A stretch of DNA of 64,000 nucleotides from Oasisia sp. SBJ-2009. Lineage: Eukaryota > Annelida > Polychaeta > Sabellida > Siboglinidae. Both the position numbers and the translations under genes were made by a program. Where the stretch lies: the NCBI GenBank assembly GCA_964017155.1, contig OZ024864.1, positions 39,941,408-40,005,407 of the forward strand, read 5' to 3'. This document shows, in pieces, positions 1 through 17,619 of this stretch. Every line of letters starts with the position of its first letter. The first letter of the stretch is position 1. A model generated the notes under the pieces. That model did no database searches. It saw nothing but the letters and a program-made list of their open reading frames with translations, and was not told the origin of the DNA.

Positions 1-1
1 T

Positions 2-2191
2 CTAAGCGTTATAGTAAACACCACCATCGCTGCCGAATACACCAATCTAACTCACCTCGAGGTACTAGACTTTTACGAAGGAAGTACGAGTTTCGTTGAG
101 ATCACGGCTGCCATGTTTGACAACATACGACAATCGAATATTTCTACTTTATCATATCGCGGTTTGGGTGACTTGACCCACATACAGCCGGGGGCTTTTT
201 CTAACTTGCCAAACGTTCGCTCGCTTGTCTTGTCCTGCAATATCGAATTACCGTTACAACATGTCATGACATCACTAGCGGCGACAATGAACACAAGAGT
301 CGACACCGTCGTGTTGGACGGATCACATGGAGAGGCGGCCATATTAAAATTGTCTTATTTCTGCTCCCCCTTCTGGCGTCGCGTGAAACGTGTAAGTTTG
401 CAATCTACCAAATTAATTGCCGCTGACTATGAACATTCAAGCTGCCTGACGAATATGCGAGAGTTAAATATTAATTATAATTCTCTCTTTGGTAATATTG
501 CGTACAAAGAAAATCCACTTTTATGCTTTTCTAATCTCCGCAAGCTAAGCTTTTCCCACAAGTCATGGCAACCGTACGACTTCCGCCGAGCCTTCTGTCA
601 TTACCGATATTACCCGCTGGACGTCAACGACTACTTCCCCATCGAGCCTCCAGTTCTCCGTCAGACGACGGTGTCGACAACAAACAACACTGCTCCATGC
701 AGCAGCCCACCACTCCAAATTGGTGTCGTCGGAAAATTTCCAAGTTCGTTGGAATTTGTGGACATCGCTGATTTTGGATTGAACTCCCCATCGGACATGA
801 AGGGCAGCGTATGCATGAATAACGTACATGTACGTTTCCTTAACCTTTCAATGAATAAATTCACGAACGTTCTGTGCAGTGGCTGCTGTATTGAAGGTGT
901 AAATCGGATAGAAATCTTGGACGTTAGTCACGGAGCTCTTGAACTGATTACGTCAGAGTTTATGCATTCCTTTGTAAACCTGCGTTTCTTTAATCTTTCT
1001 CACAATGCACTCGGTGATTCTGGGTCGGATTTCCGGGATATATTTTTACGCTTGCGTCTCTTGGAAGATATTAACCTGTCACATAACAGACTCGGAGGGA
1101 TCAACCCACTAGCATTCGAACGTTGTACCCGTCTGAAACTAGTTAACCTTGCAAACAACGAACTTACTTATATAGATTTATACATGGACAGTTTGATAGA
1201 TTTGGAATATATCGACCTGAGCGGTAATCGTCTAATGTCATTGAGTGATACATTTATATCGAAGCTAGACGAAATGGTTTATATTCGATCTCTCGCAGTA
1301 GACCTACAACGTGAGATGTTCATGTGTAACTGCGATACGTTGTCATTCGTGCGCTGGACTCGTGTGACACACGTTCAACTTGTTAGCAAGGAACAATTAA
1401 CGTGTACATACGGAGACATCAGATATAAGCCTTTGAGTCACATAGACCTGGAGGACATAGAGTTGGGATGTCGTGTGCCGTCTGTCCTGCCAATTGTCGT
1501 ACCAGTCGTGGCGGTGTTGATATTCATCTGCTCATTTGCCGTGCTGGCTCGCTACCATCGGTGGTACATCAAGTATCATCTAGTTCTGTGCTGGTCACGA
1601 GAAAGGATGACATATTCTAGTACCCAGGACAAACAGTACGACGCAATGGTGCTGTACTTGATGCATTCGACAAACTCTCGCGAGCAGCTAGGAGGCGTGG
1701 CGAGAATCTCGCGCTGGGTGTGCAAGTGTCTGCTGCCTCGAGCCGAGGACGAGTGGGGCTTGAGTCTCTACGTTGGCGATCGCGACGACGTCGGCGGAGA
1801 CTCGAAAATACAAAATTTCGTGAGTGGTTTTGAGGGCAGCGATAAGGTGGTCGTGTGTTTGACGCGAGAGTTCATCCAAGATATCGACTGCATGCACTAT
1901 TTAACGATGGCGCTCGACAGCAACACGCCGCTGAACAAGTATATATTTATCGTATTTGACGACATCCAACCTACGTCAGTTCCACGTCGGGTGGGTCAAC
2001 TCTTGATGCCCGACGCCCCGTCCGTCCAGATTATATGGAGCAGTGTGGACGACGAAGACGAAACTGCTCGTAAGGCATTTTGGCGGCGCATGCGCGACGC
2101 TCTAATGCGTGACCCTGAGCAGGAGAGATGTCGTCGCCGGTTTGATGTGATACCACTGATGACACGCCACGAACACACTGATGACATTTAG
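2..2191 (+). CDS. Toll-like receptor, 5' end cut by window edge
   Basis: Single-exon type I receptor of the Toll family. The frame is open from base 2 with no stop, and the residues before the first ATG (113) already read as leucine-rich repeat (NLTHLEVLDF), so the true start lies outside the window. About 729 residues are visible. LRRs fill roughly residues 10-440 (for example LRFFNLSHNAL, LEDINLSHNRL, LEYIDLSGNRL). An LRRCT cap follows, starting CNCDTLSFVRW, then one hydrophobic membrane span at about 495-517. A cytoplasmic TIR domain occupies about 545-695, with box 1 YDAMVLY, box 2 LYVGDRDDVGG and box 3 FW. TIR domains signal by TIR-TIR contacts with adaptors such as MyD88. Box 2 lacks the usual BB-loop proline. 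The tail after the TIR is short. An AATAAA lies about 400 bases after the stop. Family call is sure; ligand and exact orthology are not. Confidence 0.93.
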   Translation, partial: LSVIVNTTIAAEYTNLTHLEVLDFYEGSTSFVEITAAMFDNIRQSNISTLSYRGLGDLTHIQPGAFSNLPNVRSLVLSCNIELPLQHVMTSLAATMNTRVDTVVLDGSHGEAAILKLSYFCSPFWRRVKRVSLQSTKLIAADYEHSSCLTNMRELNINYNSLFGNIAYKENPLLCFSNLRKLSFSHKSWQPYDFRRAFCHYRYYPLDVNDYFPIEPPVLRQTTVSTTNNTAPCSSPPLQIGVVGKFPSSLEFVDIADFGLNSPSDMKGSVCMNNVHVRFLNLSMNKFTNVLCSGCCIEGVNRIEILDVSHGALELITSEFMHSFVNLRFFNLSHNALGDSGSDFRDIFLRLRLLEDINLSHNRLGGINPLAFERCTRLKLVNLANNELTYIDLYMDSLIDLEYIDLSGNRLMSLSDTFISKLDEMVYIRSLAVDLQREMFMCNCDTLSFVRWTRVTHVQLVSKEQLTCTYGDIRYKPLSHIDLEDIELGCRVPSVLPIVVPVVAVLIFICSFAVLARYHRWYIKYHLVLCWSRERMTYSSTQDKQYDAMVLYLMHSTNSREQLGGVARISRWVCKCLLPRAEDEWGLSLYVGDRDDVGGDSKIQNFVSGFEGSDKVVVCLTREFIQDIDCMHYLTMALDSNTPLNKYIFIVFDDIQPTSVPRRVGQLLMPDAPSVQIIWSSVDDEDETARKAFWRRMRDALMRDPEQERCRRRFDVIPLMTRHEHTDDI

Positions 2192-2594
2192 ACACAACGA
2201 AACAATATTGTTGTATGCACATTTGTTCTTAGTACGGCATCGCATATACTTGGGTATTATTGTTTGTTGTATTAGTAATGCCTGAATTGTTGTACATGTT
2301 AAAATCAAGACTGAAACATATTACTTTACAACGGTCACACAATATTGTTATTTTCCTACTTTGCATATACTAAGTTTAGCAATACGCAATATATTACCAC
2401 CTTGGAAATTTACCTTGGCATAATTTGAAAACCTAATGAATGGGATTCATGTTTTTGAACTAATTAGTATTTGATATACCGTGTGCTGGATGCTCGGTGA
2501 AACGAAATTAACTGTTTTTTTTACATTTACGTAGTTAACACGCTTTCAACTTTGTCCTAAGTTTTTTATTACTGCTTTGCTTGTTATCTGATTA

Positions 2595-2600
2595 AATAAA
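2595..2600 (+). promoter_or_regulatory. Likely polyadenylation signal of the Toll-like receptor
   Basis: A canonical AATAAA lies 404 bases after the TLR stop in AT-rich sequence. It is the first canonical hexamer seen downstream on this strand. No transcript evidence is available. Confidence 0.4.
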
Positions 2601-4384
2601 TACATATATGAAGTGCAGTGATTGTACCTGTAATTATACTTATATTGTGCTTGCCATTATTTTGTAGTTAATTTCATGAAATAGTTTTGATAAAATATTT
2701 TTACTTTATGATGTCTTTATTTATAGACAATTTATCAAGTACACCCACCCATTAATACAGACAAATAAAATATCACATAGAGGGGCAGATTCAGAAATCG
2801 TCTTGAGGGCACAAAAACCGACTGGCCTTTGAACCAAATTGTGTCACAACTTATTATTTTCACTTAAACTGGGTCATATTTCAAACAATATTGAGGCACA
2901 TTAGCATTGACCTATTATAAAAAGTTCGTAGGCATACCAAATTCCTACAGCATAGGATGCACATCCACAAGACCCCGAGCCCCTTGGATTCACAAATGAC
3001 ATACATCTGTAAATTTGTTATAGCACTTTTATAAAAAAATAACAGGTTAAAAATTAAAAGGTTTGTTGAGAGAGTAAATTAATGTATATTACAACACTCA
3101 TTTACCTGAGATGAAGAGCTTTTCCGCATGCCTTATGGTGATGACACCTCAAGTTCTGAAAATGTGACACATTTAAATTTTAATGTACTTGAAAAACTTG
3201 CAATGTTATGAACGATCACCTCCCAGGCTTCCAAATGCAAGCAATATCTTGTTATTTTATTATATTAATGTTACTAATAAATTAAAATAATATGTATATA
3301 TATATATATACCTATTTTTATGTATTAAATTATCATAACATTTTGCTTAATGTATTAAATTATTATTATAAATGTATTAAATATTGTCATTATGAATAAG
3401 TATAACGCAGGCCTAAGTATAACTGTTAGTGTTACGGATCACTTATAATGCATTTACATTATGCCTAGCTACTATTAGGCTAATTAAGCCTACAGTGGTA
3501 GTTAATTAATCTTAGCCTTAGGATATTAACATACTACCTATCATATGTGACATAAACATTACATAGTTACAGTATTATAATAAATCACTGGCATGTGATA
3601 GTCATATAGGCGGCCCATAGTCTATGCCTGGCGTAGTCATAATCATAGCATAGCCATACCTTCAACCTAGCCATTTTGTCGTACCATGGACCTGGCATTG
3701 CCACTGGGCTTGGCTGAATAAGCGCCAAGGGCAAGGTTGAAGGTAAACAATAACATAAATTTAATAAAAACAACAGAAATATCAGTGACGTATACTCATA
3801 CGCCTAAATATATATACGTGATTATAGCTGAGCAATTCGTAATTACTAACCTATCTGGAAGAACATATGTGCGAACGCTGCATGTGGACTGTGTCTGGTC
3901 TGTAGTCAGTGACAGGTCGCCGCCGGCCCACGGCCGCCGTGCCCGTAGCTTGCAAAGGACACTCACTGTTCCGAAGGCGAAGTCATTCTGTTCACTGCTT
4001 AGTGCCATATTCCTTCCCAATCATGCGTCGATGCTGTCTTTGTCTGCTTAATTTGCCGTGTTGGTGGCATATAAAAATCATATTTGTGCCTACACTCGCC
4101 GTTTCTAAACGTAAACAACTCGACAGGGTCAATCTCGCCCCAAGCCTCGTTCGCGTGAAGACTAAAGCGTATTCCGCTCAAAACGCCATTTCCATAGTTA
4201 GGAATCGTACATAGTTTCTACACGCTCCGTGTAGAAACTATGTAGAAACAAAAATCGAAAAAGTTCGCATTTGTTCTATTAATTGAAGAAAATTGAAGTA
4301 ACATGTATGCATAAACCAACTAGTCAATCATTCGGGTGTATTTGATACATACGCTTTTTGTGAAATGACTAATAATGGCTAGGA
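2601..4384. other. Intergenic, no gene recognised
   Basis: AT-rich sequence with a short TA run near 3295. Short open frames around 3.7-4.2 kb lie on both strands and show no recognisable domain, signal peptide or splice structure. A perfect hairpin lies at 4210-4242, listed separately. Confidence 0.6.
4210..4242. repeat. Perfect short palindrome (hairpin)
   Basis: Two 15-base arms (CATAGTTTCTACACG and its complement) surround the three-base loop CTC. No poly-T run or gene end adjoins it. The function is unknown. Confidence 0.7.
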
Positions 4385-5536
4385 GCACACGATTTTTACG
4401 GGAATGAGTGGATTGAGTATCTTTAACGTAACAAAGAGCGCAGACAAACACGTCATAAGAATGTGTCGTGACGTCACCTCTCAAATCTAGAAACCTGATA
4501 CTCTCTGTGAAACAATACATTATATTTTGCAAAACAATGCAACTGTGAGTGAGTGAGTGAGTGAGTGAGTGAGTGAGTGAGTGAGTGAGTGAGTGAGTGA
4601 GTGAGTGAGTGAGTGAGTGAGTGAGTGAGTGAGTGAGTGAGTGAGTGAGTGAGTGAGTGAGTGAGTGAGTGAGTGAGTGAGTGAGTGAGTGAGTGAGTGA
4701 GTGAGTGAGTGAGTGAGTGAGTGAGTTTGGTAAAACATAATACCTATAAATATAATATTTACCGAGGACAGACACATTAAAGCACACAATAGCACACTTG
4801 TTTCCCATGTGGTCCTCCAAAAAATACTAAGAACGAATTTCAGAAAACATAAAAATAAATACCTAAATAAATAAACACAGTAATACAATAATTAAAATAT
4901 AAATATTTTAAAGACAGTTAAACAATTGTCATAAATAAGACGATGTGCTAACATAAAAGGTGCTCTATTAAAATATAATAACATGATAGTACGTAGTAAG
5001 ATTAAATTAACAAAACAGTATTTAAAATGCCACTTTAAGGTGATAATTCGTCAGCCATCAATCTGCTGTATTTCATACAACTGAATGTGAATTGTATTTA
5101 AAATGTGCATGTCTAAATGCTTAGCACTAATGACGTAGTTAACTGTGAACACCGTTGTAAATGATTGCTGAAGTACACGTGAACACCAGCAATGCGTATT
5201 TCGGACGGGTGCCCCAGGCATGACCACAAAACGAAACCAGCTGTCAACGCCGAAGGAGCTGTGCTGATGGAAATGAATACAGGACCATAGGCTGGAAGTA
5301 GTGCATTTGGCAATGGGCTCACCCCCATGTGGCAAAATAAATCTGCTGGCTGAAGAGTTGAGCTTCAAGGAAATAATTGACATCGCTTAAAGAAATTAAG
5401 TGCGACATTGATTGTGAATAAAACAATTCTAGATTTGAGAGGCGGCATCACGTCTCACATTTCTATGACGTATTTGTCTGTCCTCTTGTTTACGCTAAAC
5501 GAACTCAGAATACGCCGTACCAAGCGTCGTGTGTAT
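4385..5536. mobile_element. Inverted-repeat element carrying a GAGT array
   Basis: About 108 bases at 4385-4492 recur, inverted and diverged, at 5427-5536. Shared blocks include CACACGA, CAGACAAA, ACGTCATA and the inner end CTCTCAAATCTAGAA. The arms enclose about 930 bases, including the GAGT microsatellite. No transposase frame is visible, so this is probably a non-autonomous MITE-like or foldback element. The target-site duplication was not resolved. Confidence 0.6.
4545..4726. repeat. (GAGT)n tetranucleotide microsatellite, about 45 copies
   Basis: Uninterrupted TGAG/GAGT array. Apparent long reading frames here (THSL repeats) are artefacts of a stop-free tandem unit. Confidence 0.97.
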
Positions 5537-5664
5537 TTCTTAATTAATTACTTCCGAATCGATGTTTGAGTGGAGAGCTATTAATTACTTTGTCGGGGAT
5601 ATCTAGTGTCAAAATAAATTATATTTGATATGTTTTGAGTGGGATTCTTGTACCCATGTGAATT

Positions 5665-5885
5665 GTCACGGCGACACGTCTTTAACACATATGGACTGTC
5701 ACGACGACACGTCTTTAACATATATGGACTGTCACGACGACACGTCTTGAACACATATGGACTGTCACGGCGACACGTCTTGAACACATATGGACTGTCA
5801 CGACGACACGTCTTGAACACATATGGACTGTCACGGTGACACGTCTTGAACACATATGGACTGTCACGGTGACACGTCTTGAACA
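5665..5885. repeat. 33-bp minisatellite, about 6.5 copies
   Basis: The unit begins GTCACGACGACACGTCTTGA and ends in ACATATGGACT. Copies differ at a few positions (GGCGA/GACGA/GGTGA; CTTTAAC/CTTGAAC). Thirty-three bases equal 11 codons, so frames on both strands stay open. No signal peptide, promoter or splice site supports translation. Confidence 0.9.
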
Positions 5886-7779
5886 CGAATCAAGATTACA
5901 AATGCATTGGCTCAAGTTCGGCATCCTGTTGCATTTGCAGTTTACACGTTTCCGTACTAAATTCACATATTCTTCAGGACAAAGATAGCGGGATGGTGAC
6001 CCAGATCATATTCACAGAAGAATTACGATATCGTGTATTGCGCATCGTATTGGCGGCCTATGCTTTCACTCTGAACACAACTTTAATCTCTCAAAGTCAC
6101 CCGGTTGCGACGTCTATGGTCAAAGAAGCTACTTTACGTTAGAGTGACGCAGAAAGTCATCTGCCGCTCCAGGCGTCATACAGAGGTAGATGATATGCAA
6201 GTGGCGCCCTATAGTGGATTGTTTTATAACAAAATACAGCCAGGCGAATGCATGGCATCACCTTTTAAGCGGCTTGGACATCGTACATGAAACGTTCAGT
6301 GATTATCCTATGACCCCACGAATACGAAGTAAGACCTCTGTCGCTTCTCACATTTTACGGGACAATCCAGTTGTTCGGAACGTAAAACTCAAAGAAATCG
6401 GGAATGAACTACGCGCGGTTGGCGAAATATTTCGACAAGAACCTCCTGCGTCGTGGATTAGGGTGCTTGCGGTATAAAGTAGACGCTGACTACAGTACAC
6501 CCACGTCAGTTCGAATATTAATTCGATCGTTATTTGAGAATGTATTATACATTATTACAACTATATTGTTTATCGCTGGACTTGAACCTCACATTGTATC
6601 GGACACACACCAAGTGTTCCGTATGTTTGTGACGCATTTGTCTATATTTATTCACATTTTAGCATCGGGTGTTTATTGTTGTGTTTTCGAACATTATGTC
6701 ACTACATCAACTACCAAGCATGAAAAACCAAACCATCCTGTCAAGGGACGGGCATTTTGCTACTGCCGCCGTTTGAGACATTCTGATTGAGAATCATCTT
6801 GCTACTGAAAACGAAGCATAGGCAGTTTAGCTCGCTCTAATTACCTTTACTCAACTCTCCTGGCTAATTACTATTTTCATGGATATTTTACCATTATAAA
6901 GGACTTTCTATAATGCATATTTATTTATTGTATCTCATGTTATTGTATACAAGCACCACGTGACGCAAACACCAGAACACATTCTTATTTGTCATAAACT
7001 GTACATTGCCTCTTGAAAATGGCGAATACAGCATTGTGATTATTATTATTATTCCTGTTATTCCTGGTTTTTTCATTATTACTGTTATTCTTGTTATTAC
7101 TATTATTACTGTCATTACTGTCATTATTGTCATTACTGTCAATACTGTCATTACTGTCATTACTGTCAATATTGCCTTACTGTCATTACTGTTATTAATG
7201 TTATTACTGTTATTACTAATATTACTATTATTATTATTACCACTACTACTGGTATAAATGTAATCTGGATGGTGTACAATCGAATCAACAAACCTGTATA
7301 ACGTGCATGTAATATTACCTTATCTTTGTTTTTTGTGCGGATAAAAATGAATGAAAACGTAACTTCGCTAGCGTCAGTCATGTGTTCTTTCAAGGAACAA
7401 ACCTCGAATTAACCGAGACCTTGTTTATATGTGTTCTGCGAGGTAGGGTTACGCATGGTCCTTGTGACAGTCGTGGCCTTGGGGTCCCGTGTCATGTCCA
7501 CCCGTGTTTACTTAAGCCGTGCCACCGCTGTGTGAGACAACAGTTCTTATGGGACTCGTTCGTATGGTTGGAAGAAACGTCTTGTCTTTGACGCGACATG
7601 CGAGTGCTCCCAATGAAATAGGTCACAGACTGTTTGTTTGCAGCTACATTCACCCCAGAGGAAATGGATTTAACATTTGTACACAGACATTAAGCGTAAA
7701 TAGAGGCAGCGAGTTACACGGATTTACACGGAGCATGGCTATATGCAATTATTGACGCACAGCAACAAATACTATAACA
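5886..7779. other. Intergenic with degenerate ATT/CATTACTGT repeat
   Basis: A degenerate trinucleotide-like array of ATT, GTC and ACT units occupies about 7034-7256. Several short frames (for example 6404-6790, with hydrophobic stretches) match no family I know and are not called. A TATA-like GGCTATATGC at about 7735-7745 lies 35-45 bases before the start codon of the next gene. Confidence 0.5.
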
Positions 7780-8437
7780 ATGAAACTTGTTTTATTCCTC
7801 TGTATTTTGCCGCAATTTCTGTACGCTTCTGGCATACAGAGTACGTGGCCGCGAGTTCCCAAGTGCACGTGTACTGTGAACGTGCCCCCAGCCAAACGTA
7901 TGGGCAAAGCTAGCAGTTACGGCGCGAATGCAAATGACGTGAAGAAAAATGCGCTCCTCAACTTGCAGAAGAACGTAGAAGAGATGCGACAGGAACTGGC
8001 GAAACTAAGAACAGGTAGGTTTCGTCGGTAATATATCAATAACTTGCATAACAATCGCACAGGTTTGTGCATAGTAGAGATAAAAACCGTCATTTACCCC
8101 CGTGAAACGTATTCGACAATTGAAACGACGAATGCATATATAACGAATTATGTCATATTGTACAACCTTTTCCGAGACCAATCTCCACTTTCAAGTTATG
8201 TAATAAATTGTAATTAGTATATTCAGAACGACAGCCTTGTGTTTCATGCTTCCGCAATATATCAAATGGTTTGTGTTACGCATGGAGACGATGGTTGAGC
8301 CTCGTGGTTGCAGGGTCTCCACCGCCAGTTACTGTGAGGCAATGCTCGAGACGTGAGATGGATGACGAACGAGAGAGCGGTGTTCTAATGGTGAACATTT
8401 GACACACCTTGATCAGTTTTGTTAAATCATGTTAAAT

Positions 8438-8489
<52 letters not shown>

Positions 8490-8605
8490 CGTGTATGTAC
8501 ACCTTCTACACACACTATTTGACATATTATCTGAATTTGTTTATATTTCTAGCCAGTGAACTGAGATTATGACAGTTATTTATTATACACACACATATAT
8601 ATCTG

Positions 8606-8669
<64 letters not shown>

Positions 8670-9560
8670 CAGATAGCAGTTAAAATGTCAGTTCATTGGA
8701 TATAAATATACACCTTTCAGACCATATATCAAATAGTGTGTGTGTGGAAGGTGTACACACACGTATGCAATCGCAAGCGCATTCATAATCATATATAACA
8801 CGATATAGCTACTAAAGCAAAACAAGAAAATATGAACTATATGTAACCTATAGTGTACGGAAACGATCAATATTTATTACTAAATTAATCGCCATATATC
8901 CGGAATAAAACAACAAAATGCACAGATAATGTAGTACGCCCTATGGCGCTCGAAAGAATACGTCGTCTAGTTAGTGAAAAATGAAATGTGCTAAGCAAGT
9001 GTAAATGATACAGAACACTGTATGTGGTAGTAACGAATTGATTTGCGTGGTAAGGAATTAGACTGTTGTGTTATCGTCCCATTTCTGCAGGAGTGTGACA
9101 TCGTCAAACGACGAAATGACACAGCACTTCGGGTGGCTTGGGGCGGGGACCTTCGACTGATCCACAGCGGCCCTAAGCCAGCCTCCTGTCGTCGCTGGTA
9201 CTTCACTCTGAACGACAAGGAATGCGCGAACCCCAGGGCAACTCCGCACCAATATGGAAATGGTGAACTTACATTATCCACACCACGGTGAGAAATTACC
9301 GTAGTATGTTATTAAACAGCTGTAGTAACGCACGTGGATTGTGTACAAAAACATGCTTGATAAAACAGGTGTTAACCTCATATTTACATTATCACACACA
9401 GACACGTGGATGCCCGCGGACATACACACTCACACACATGCATCAACAAACGTACCTACACGTATACATATCCTCACCAATACACACACACACTCATAAA
9501 CATGCACCACAAACACACCCACACCCACCCACCCACACATATACACACGCACCATAAACA

Positions 9561-9642
<82 letters not shown>

Positions 9643-9725
9643 TGTACACACCCTATACACAGACCCACACACACAAACACACACACACATATGTATGTAT
9701 GTATGTATGTATATATATGTATATA

Positions 9726-9770
<45 letters not shown>

Positions 9771-9835
9771 CATGTATACATACATACACGCACACATACG
9801 GATACAGATAACATGCACACACAAAGACATACACA

Positions 9836-9875
<40 letters not shown>

Positions 9876-9881
9876 AACAAA

Positions 9882-9916
<35 letters not shown>

Positions 9917-10465
9917 ACATCGCATGAAAATACACACATACGCACGCATACACGCGTCCGCCAGAATTTTCACGCACGCGCAATTCTCACGCACACCCTC
10001 CCAGATGCACACATTCACGTACTCGTAACCCCATGTACACTCATGCACTGTTCTTTGAAATAGTATTTAATTTATTTTAACTTTTTATGGGTTTGAATTT
10101 AAAAGTCTCAAACGGCAGCTCTTATCATAAACAACCAACAAAACGATCTTCATATTTACGTACATGTCTTGGCCAACTAAACATATTGCGGCTGCATCAT
10201 AAAGACTGCTATATATTCACACGTTCTCTTGTATTGTAACAGAGGTTTTATTCTTAGTAATGGCGAATAATTTCGTCTACTTGCAGTAGAGGGCTACTGC
10301 CACGGGCTGTCGGCCGGCAAAGTGCGTATCGACTGGGCAGTTGGTGATTGCGCCAAGCAGTATCCCTACTACAACGTTGGGGACAGCTACACCGGCCTGG
10401 CCTCGACTGTGCGCATCATGGTTGAAGAGGTGGACATAGAGGATGTTACTGAAAACATTATTTAG
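7780..10465 (+). CDS. CTHRC1-like secreted protein A (four exons, collagen-less)
   Basis: Exons 7780-8014, 8314-8390, 9091-9262 and 10287-10465 join in phase (1, 0, 1) through GT-AG introns to a 220-residue protein. Exon 1 gives a signal peptide (MKLVLFLCILPQFLYA), a CTCTVNVPP segment and a heptad-like helix (LQKNVEEMRQELAKLRTG). Exons 2-4 match the C-terminal globular domain of collagen triple helix repeat-containing protein 1: QCS.., NDTALRVAW, CRRWYFTLNDKEC, VEGYC and STVRIMVEEV. Human CTHRC1 is a secreted glycoprotein with a short collagen stretch. Here there are no Gly-X-Y repeats; a coiled coil may replace them as trimeriser (inference). The linker between the EC motif and VEGYC is about half the vertebrate length. 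A paralogue follows 1.5 kb downstream. AATAAA lies at 10530. Confidence 0.85.
8489..8764. mobile_element. Palindromic element with TA core, inside intron 2 of CTHRC1-like A
   Basis: About 100 bases from 8489 recur inverted up to 8764. The outer ends read ACGTGTATGTACACCTTC and ACGTGTGTGTACACCTTC on opposite strands, and the match continues through CACTATTTGA, TATATTT and GAACTGA to CTGTAATATA. A TA microsatellite (8607-8668) forms the centre. No frame is present, so it is a MITE or foldback-like insertion. Confidence 0.65.
9400..9930. repeat. (CA)n and (TA)n microsatellites in intron 3 of CTHRC1-like A
   Basis: Long CA runs at about 9560-9636 and 9838-9912 flank a GTAT/TA block (9690-9768). 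Apparent HTHT and CVCV frames are artefacts. Confidence 0.95.
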
Positions 10466-10529
10466 GATACAAAAAGATGTATTTACCGTATTACATCAAG
10501 CAACGTAGTTTACGGAGAATCGCTATTTT

Positions 10530-10535
10530 AATAAA
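10530..10535 (+). promoter_or_regulatory. Polyadenylation signal of CTHRC1-like A
   Basis: AATAAA lies 65 bases after the TAG stop at 10463-10465. Confidence 0.6.
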
Positions 10536-11870
10536 TAGATCATTATGCTGTAATTGTACAATTTGTGTTACCTTGTCTATTGTTGATTATACTTAGTGTA
10601 CGGTTTAAAACTGATGTATACACGTCAGTGTTTTAACGTGATATATTCAGTCAATGTTTTATGAATGAGAAGGAAATTAAATGCAGGCCACTTCGATACT
10701 TAAAACTGCATCATTCCGTGGTGATACTAATTGCTGGTGTGCTTGTAACTACGCAGTTTCAATCATTATAAGCGTAAAACGTTTGACTTAGTAAGTCGTA
10801 TTCCGCGTGTTGATGTAGTGTTCAGCATTAGCGAAATTGTGTTTTCGTAATTTCTAACACACGAGCCGAGATGTTATTGTCTGAACAACACCGTTTATCA
10901 TATAATGTGTCACGATGTTTCACAGTGTATGCGTCAGCCAAAGGTTCATGTGTTCGTGAGAATCGGATAACAACAGCACATCTTAAATGCAATTGGTAAC
11001 CCGTACAATATTTCAATAAGCCATGCAAATGCTGTCTATCTTAAATGGAATTTATTAGACGATCCATGTGGTAGATAGCTTATTGGCACATCCGAGTTAT
11101 CATGATGTTTTAGTAGAATGGCTACGGAAACTAAAACTGTACCCGCTTTCGCTTAACTTACCCCGCACTGAAGATAATCTTACTCCGCATATCTTACTCC
11201 ACATATAGTGCTGGATGAGCCAACTGATCTGACCCTCTTTGAATTAGTTATATATAGTTATCAATTCATGCTAGACACATTATATTTGTCACAAAATATC
11301 TACATGTAATACTAGTTTATGTGAGTAAATACTATGTTACCTTAGGAATATATTAGTCGTTGATATTAAAAATAGTGAAAAATTACTTAATTAATACTGC
11401 TTTCCTTTAATTGGTCGGAGAGGATTTGATTGAGCAAGTCGGGTAAAGATGTGAGAGTGAAGTAGTTTGACCATTCGTGAATACGAGACACAATGCGCTG
11501 TATATGAACTTTTTGTAATTCCTATGGTAGGATAGAAATAGGGGGGAATAATTTTAACTTATTGATGACAGATGTTTGCTCTTTGAAGGCCATAGTCCTC
11601 AAATTAGTCGATGACATGTTTAACTTTTTTCTGCGATTAGATAGAGTTACACTCCTACTGTCGCCTGGTGTGATCATGTGCCCCTAAGGTAACATCTAGG
11701 AGGATTCACCCGTGTTGTCTTAACCTACCTAACGTGCGTGCACCGCAGAGTCTGAACTCAGATGGGTCGGGACGACATGTGTTCTTTTTAACACGAGTTG
11801 CGTTGTTCGATGTTGGTACGTATATCCCCAGTGGGCATGAATTTAACACTCGTGCACTCAGGGTGGGTTG
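10536..11870. other. Intergenic between the two CTHRC1-like genes
   Basis: AT-rich, with no repeats of note and no recognisable coding sequence. It ends in the TATA box of the second gene. Confidence 0.6.
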
Positions 11871-11878
11871 TATATAGA
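11871..11878 (+). promoter_or_regulatory. TATA box of CTHRC1-like B
   Basis: TATATAGA lies 71 bases before the ATG at 11942. A start site about 30 bases downstream would leave a roughly 40-base leader. Confidence 0.55.
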
Positions 11879-11941
11879 GAGAGCTCGAGACGGATTCGGA
11901 GCGCACTTGCCCCACGTAGCACCGCGACAAACGCCACCGTC

Positions 11942-17619
<5,678 letters not shown>

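Noticed and set aside
5665..5885. CRISPR-like direct repeats
   Set aside because: Units are contiguous with no spacers, and the DNA is eukaryotic. It is a minisatellite.
6404..6790. 128-codon frame with hydrophobic stretches
   Set aside because: No recognisable family, no signal peptide or splice structure; plausible by chance in this base composition.
9264..9295. Alternative exon 3 donor CACCACG|GTGAGA for CTHRC1-like A
   Set aside because: It leaves phase 2, while exon 4 needs phase 1. The donor at 9262/9263 fits.
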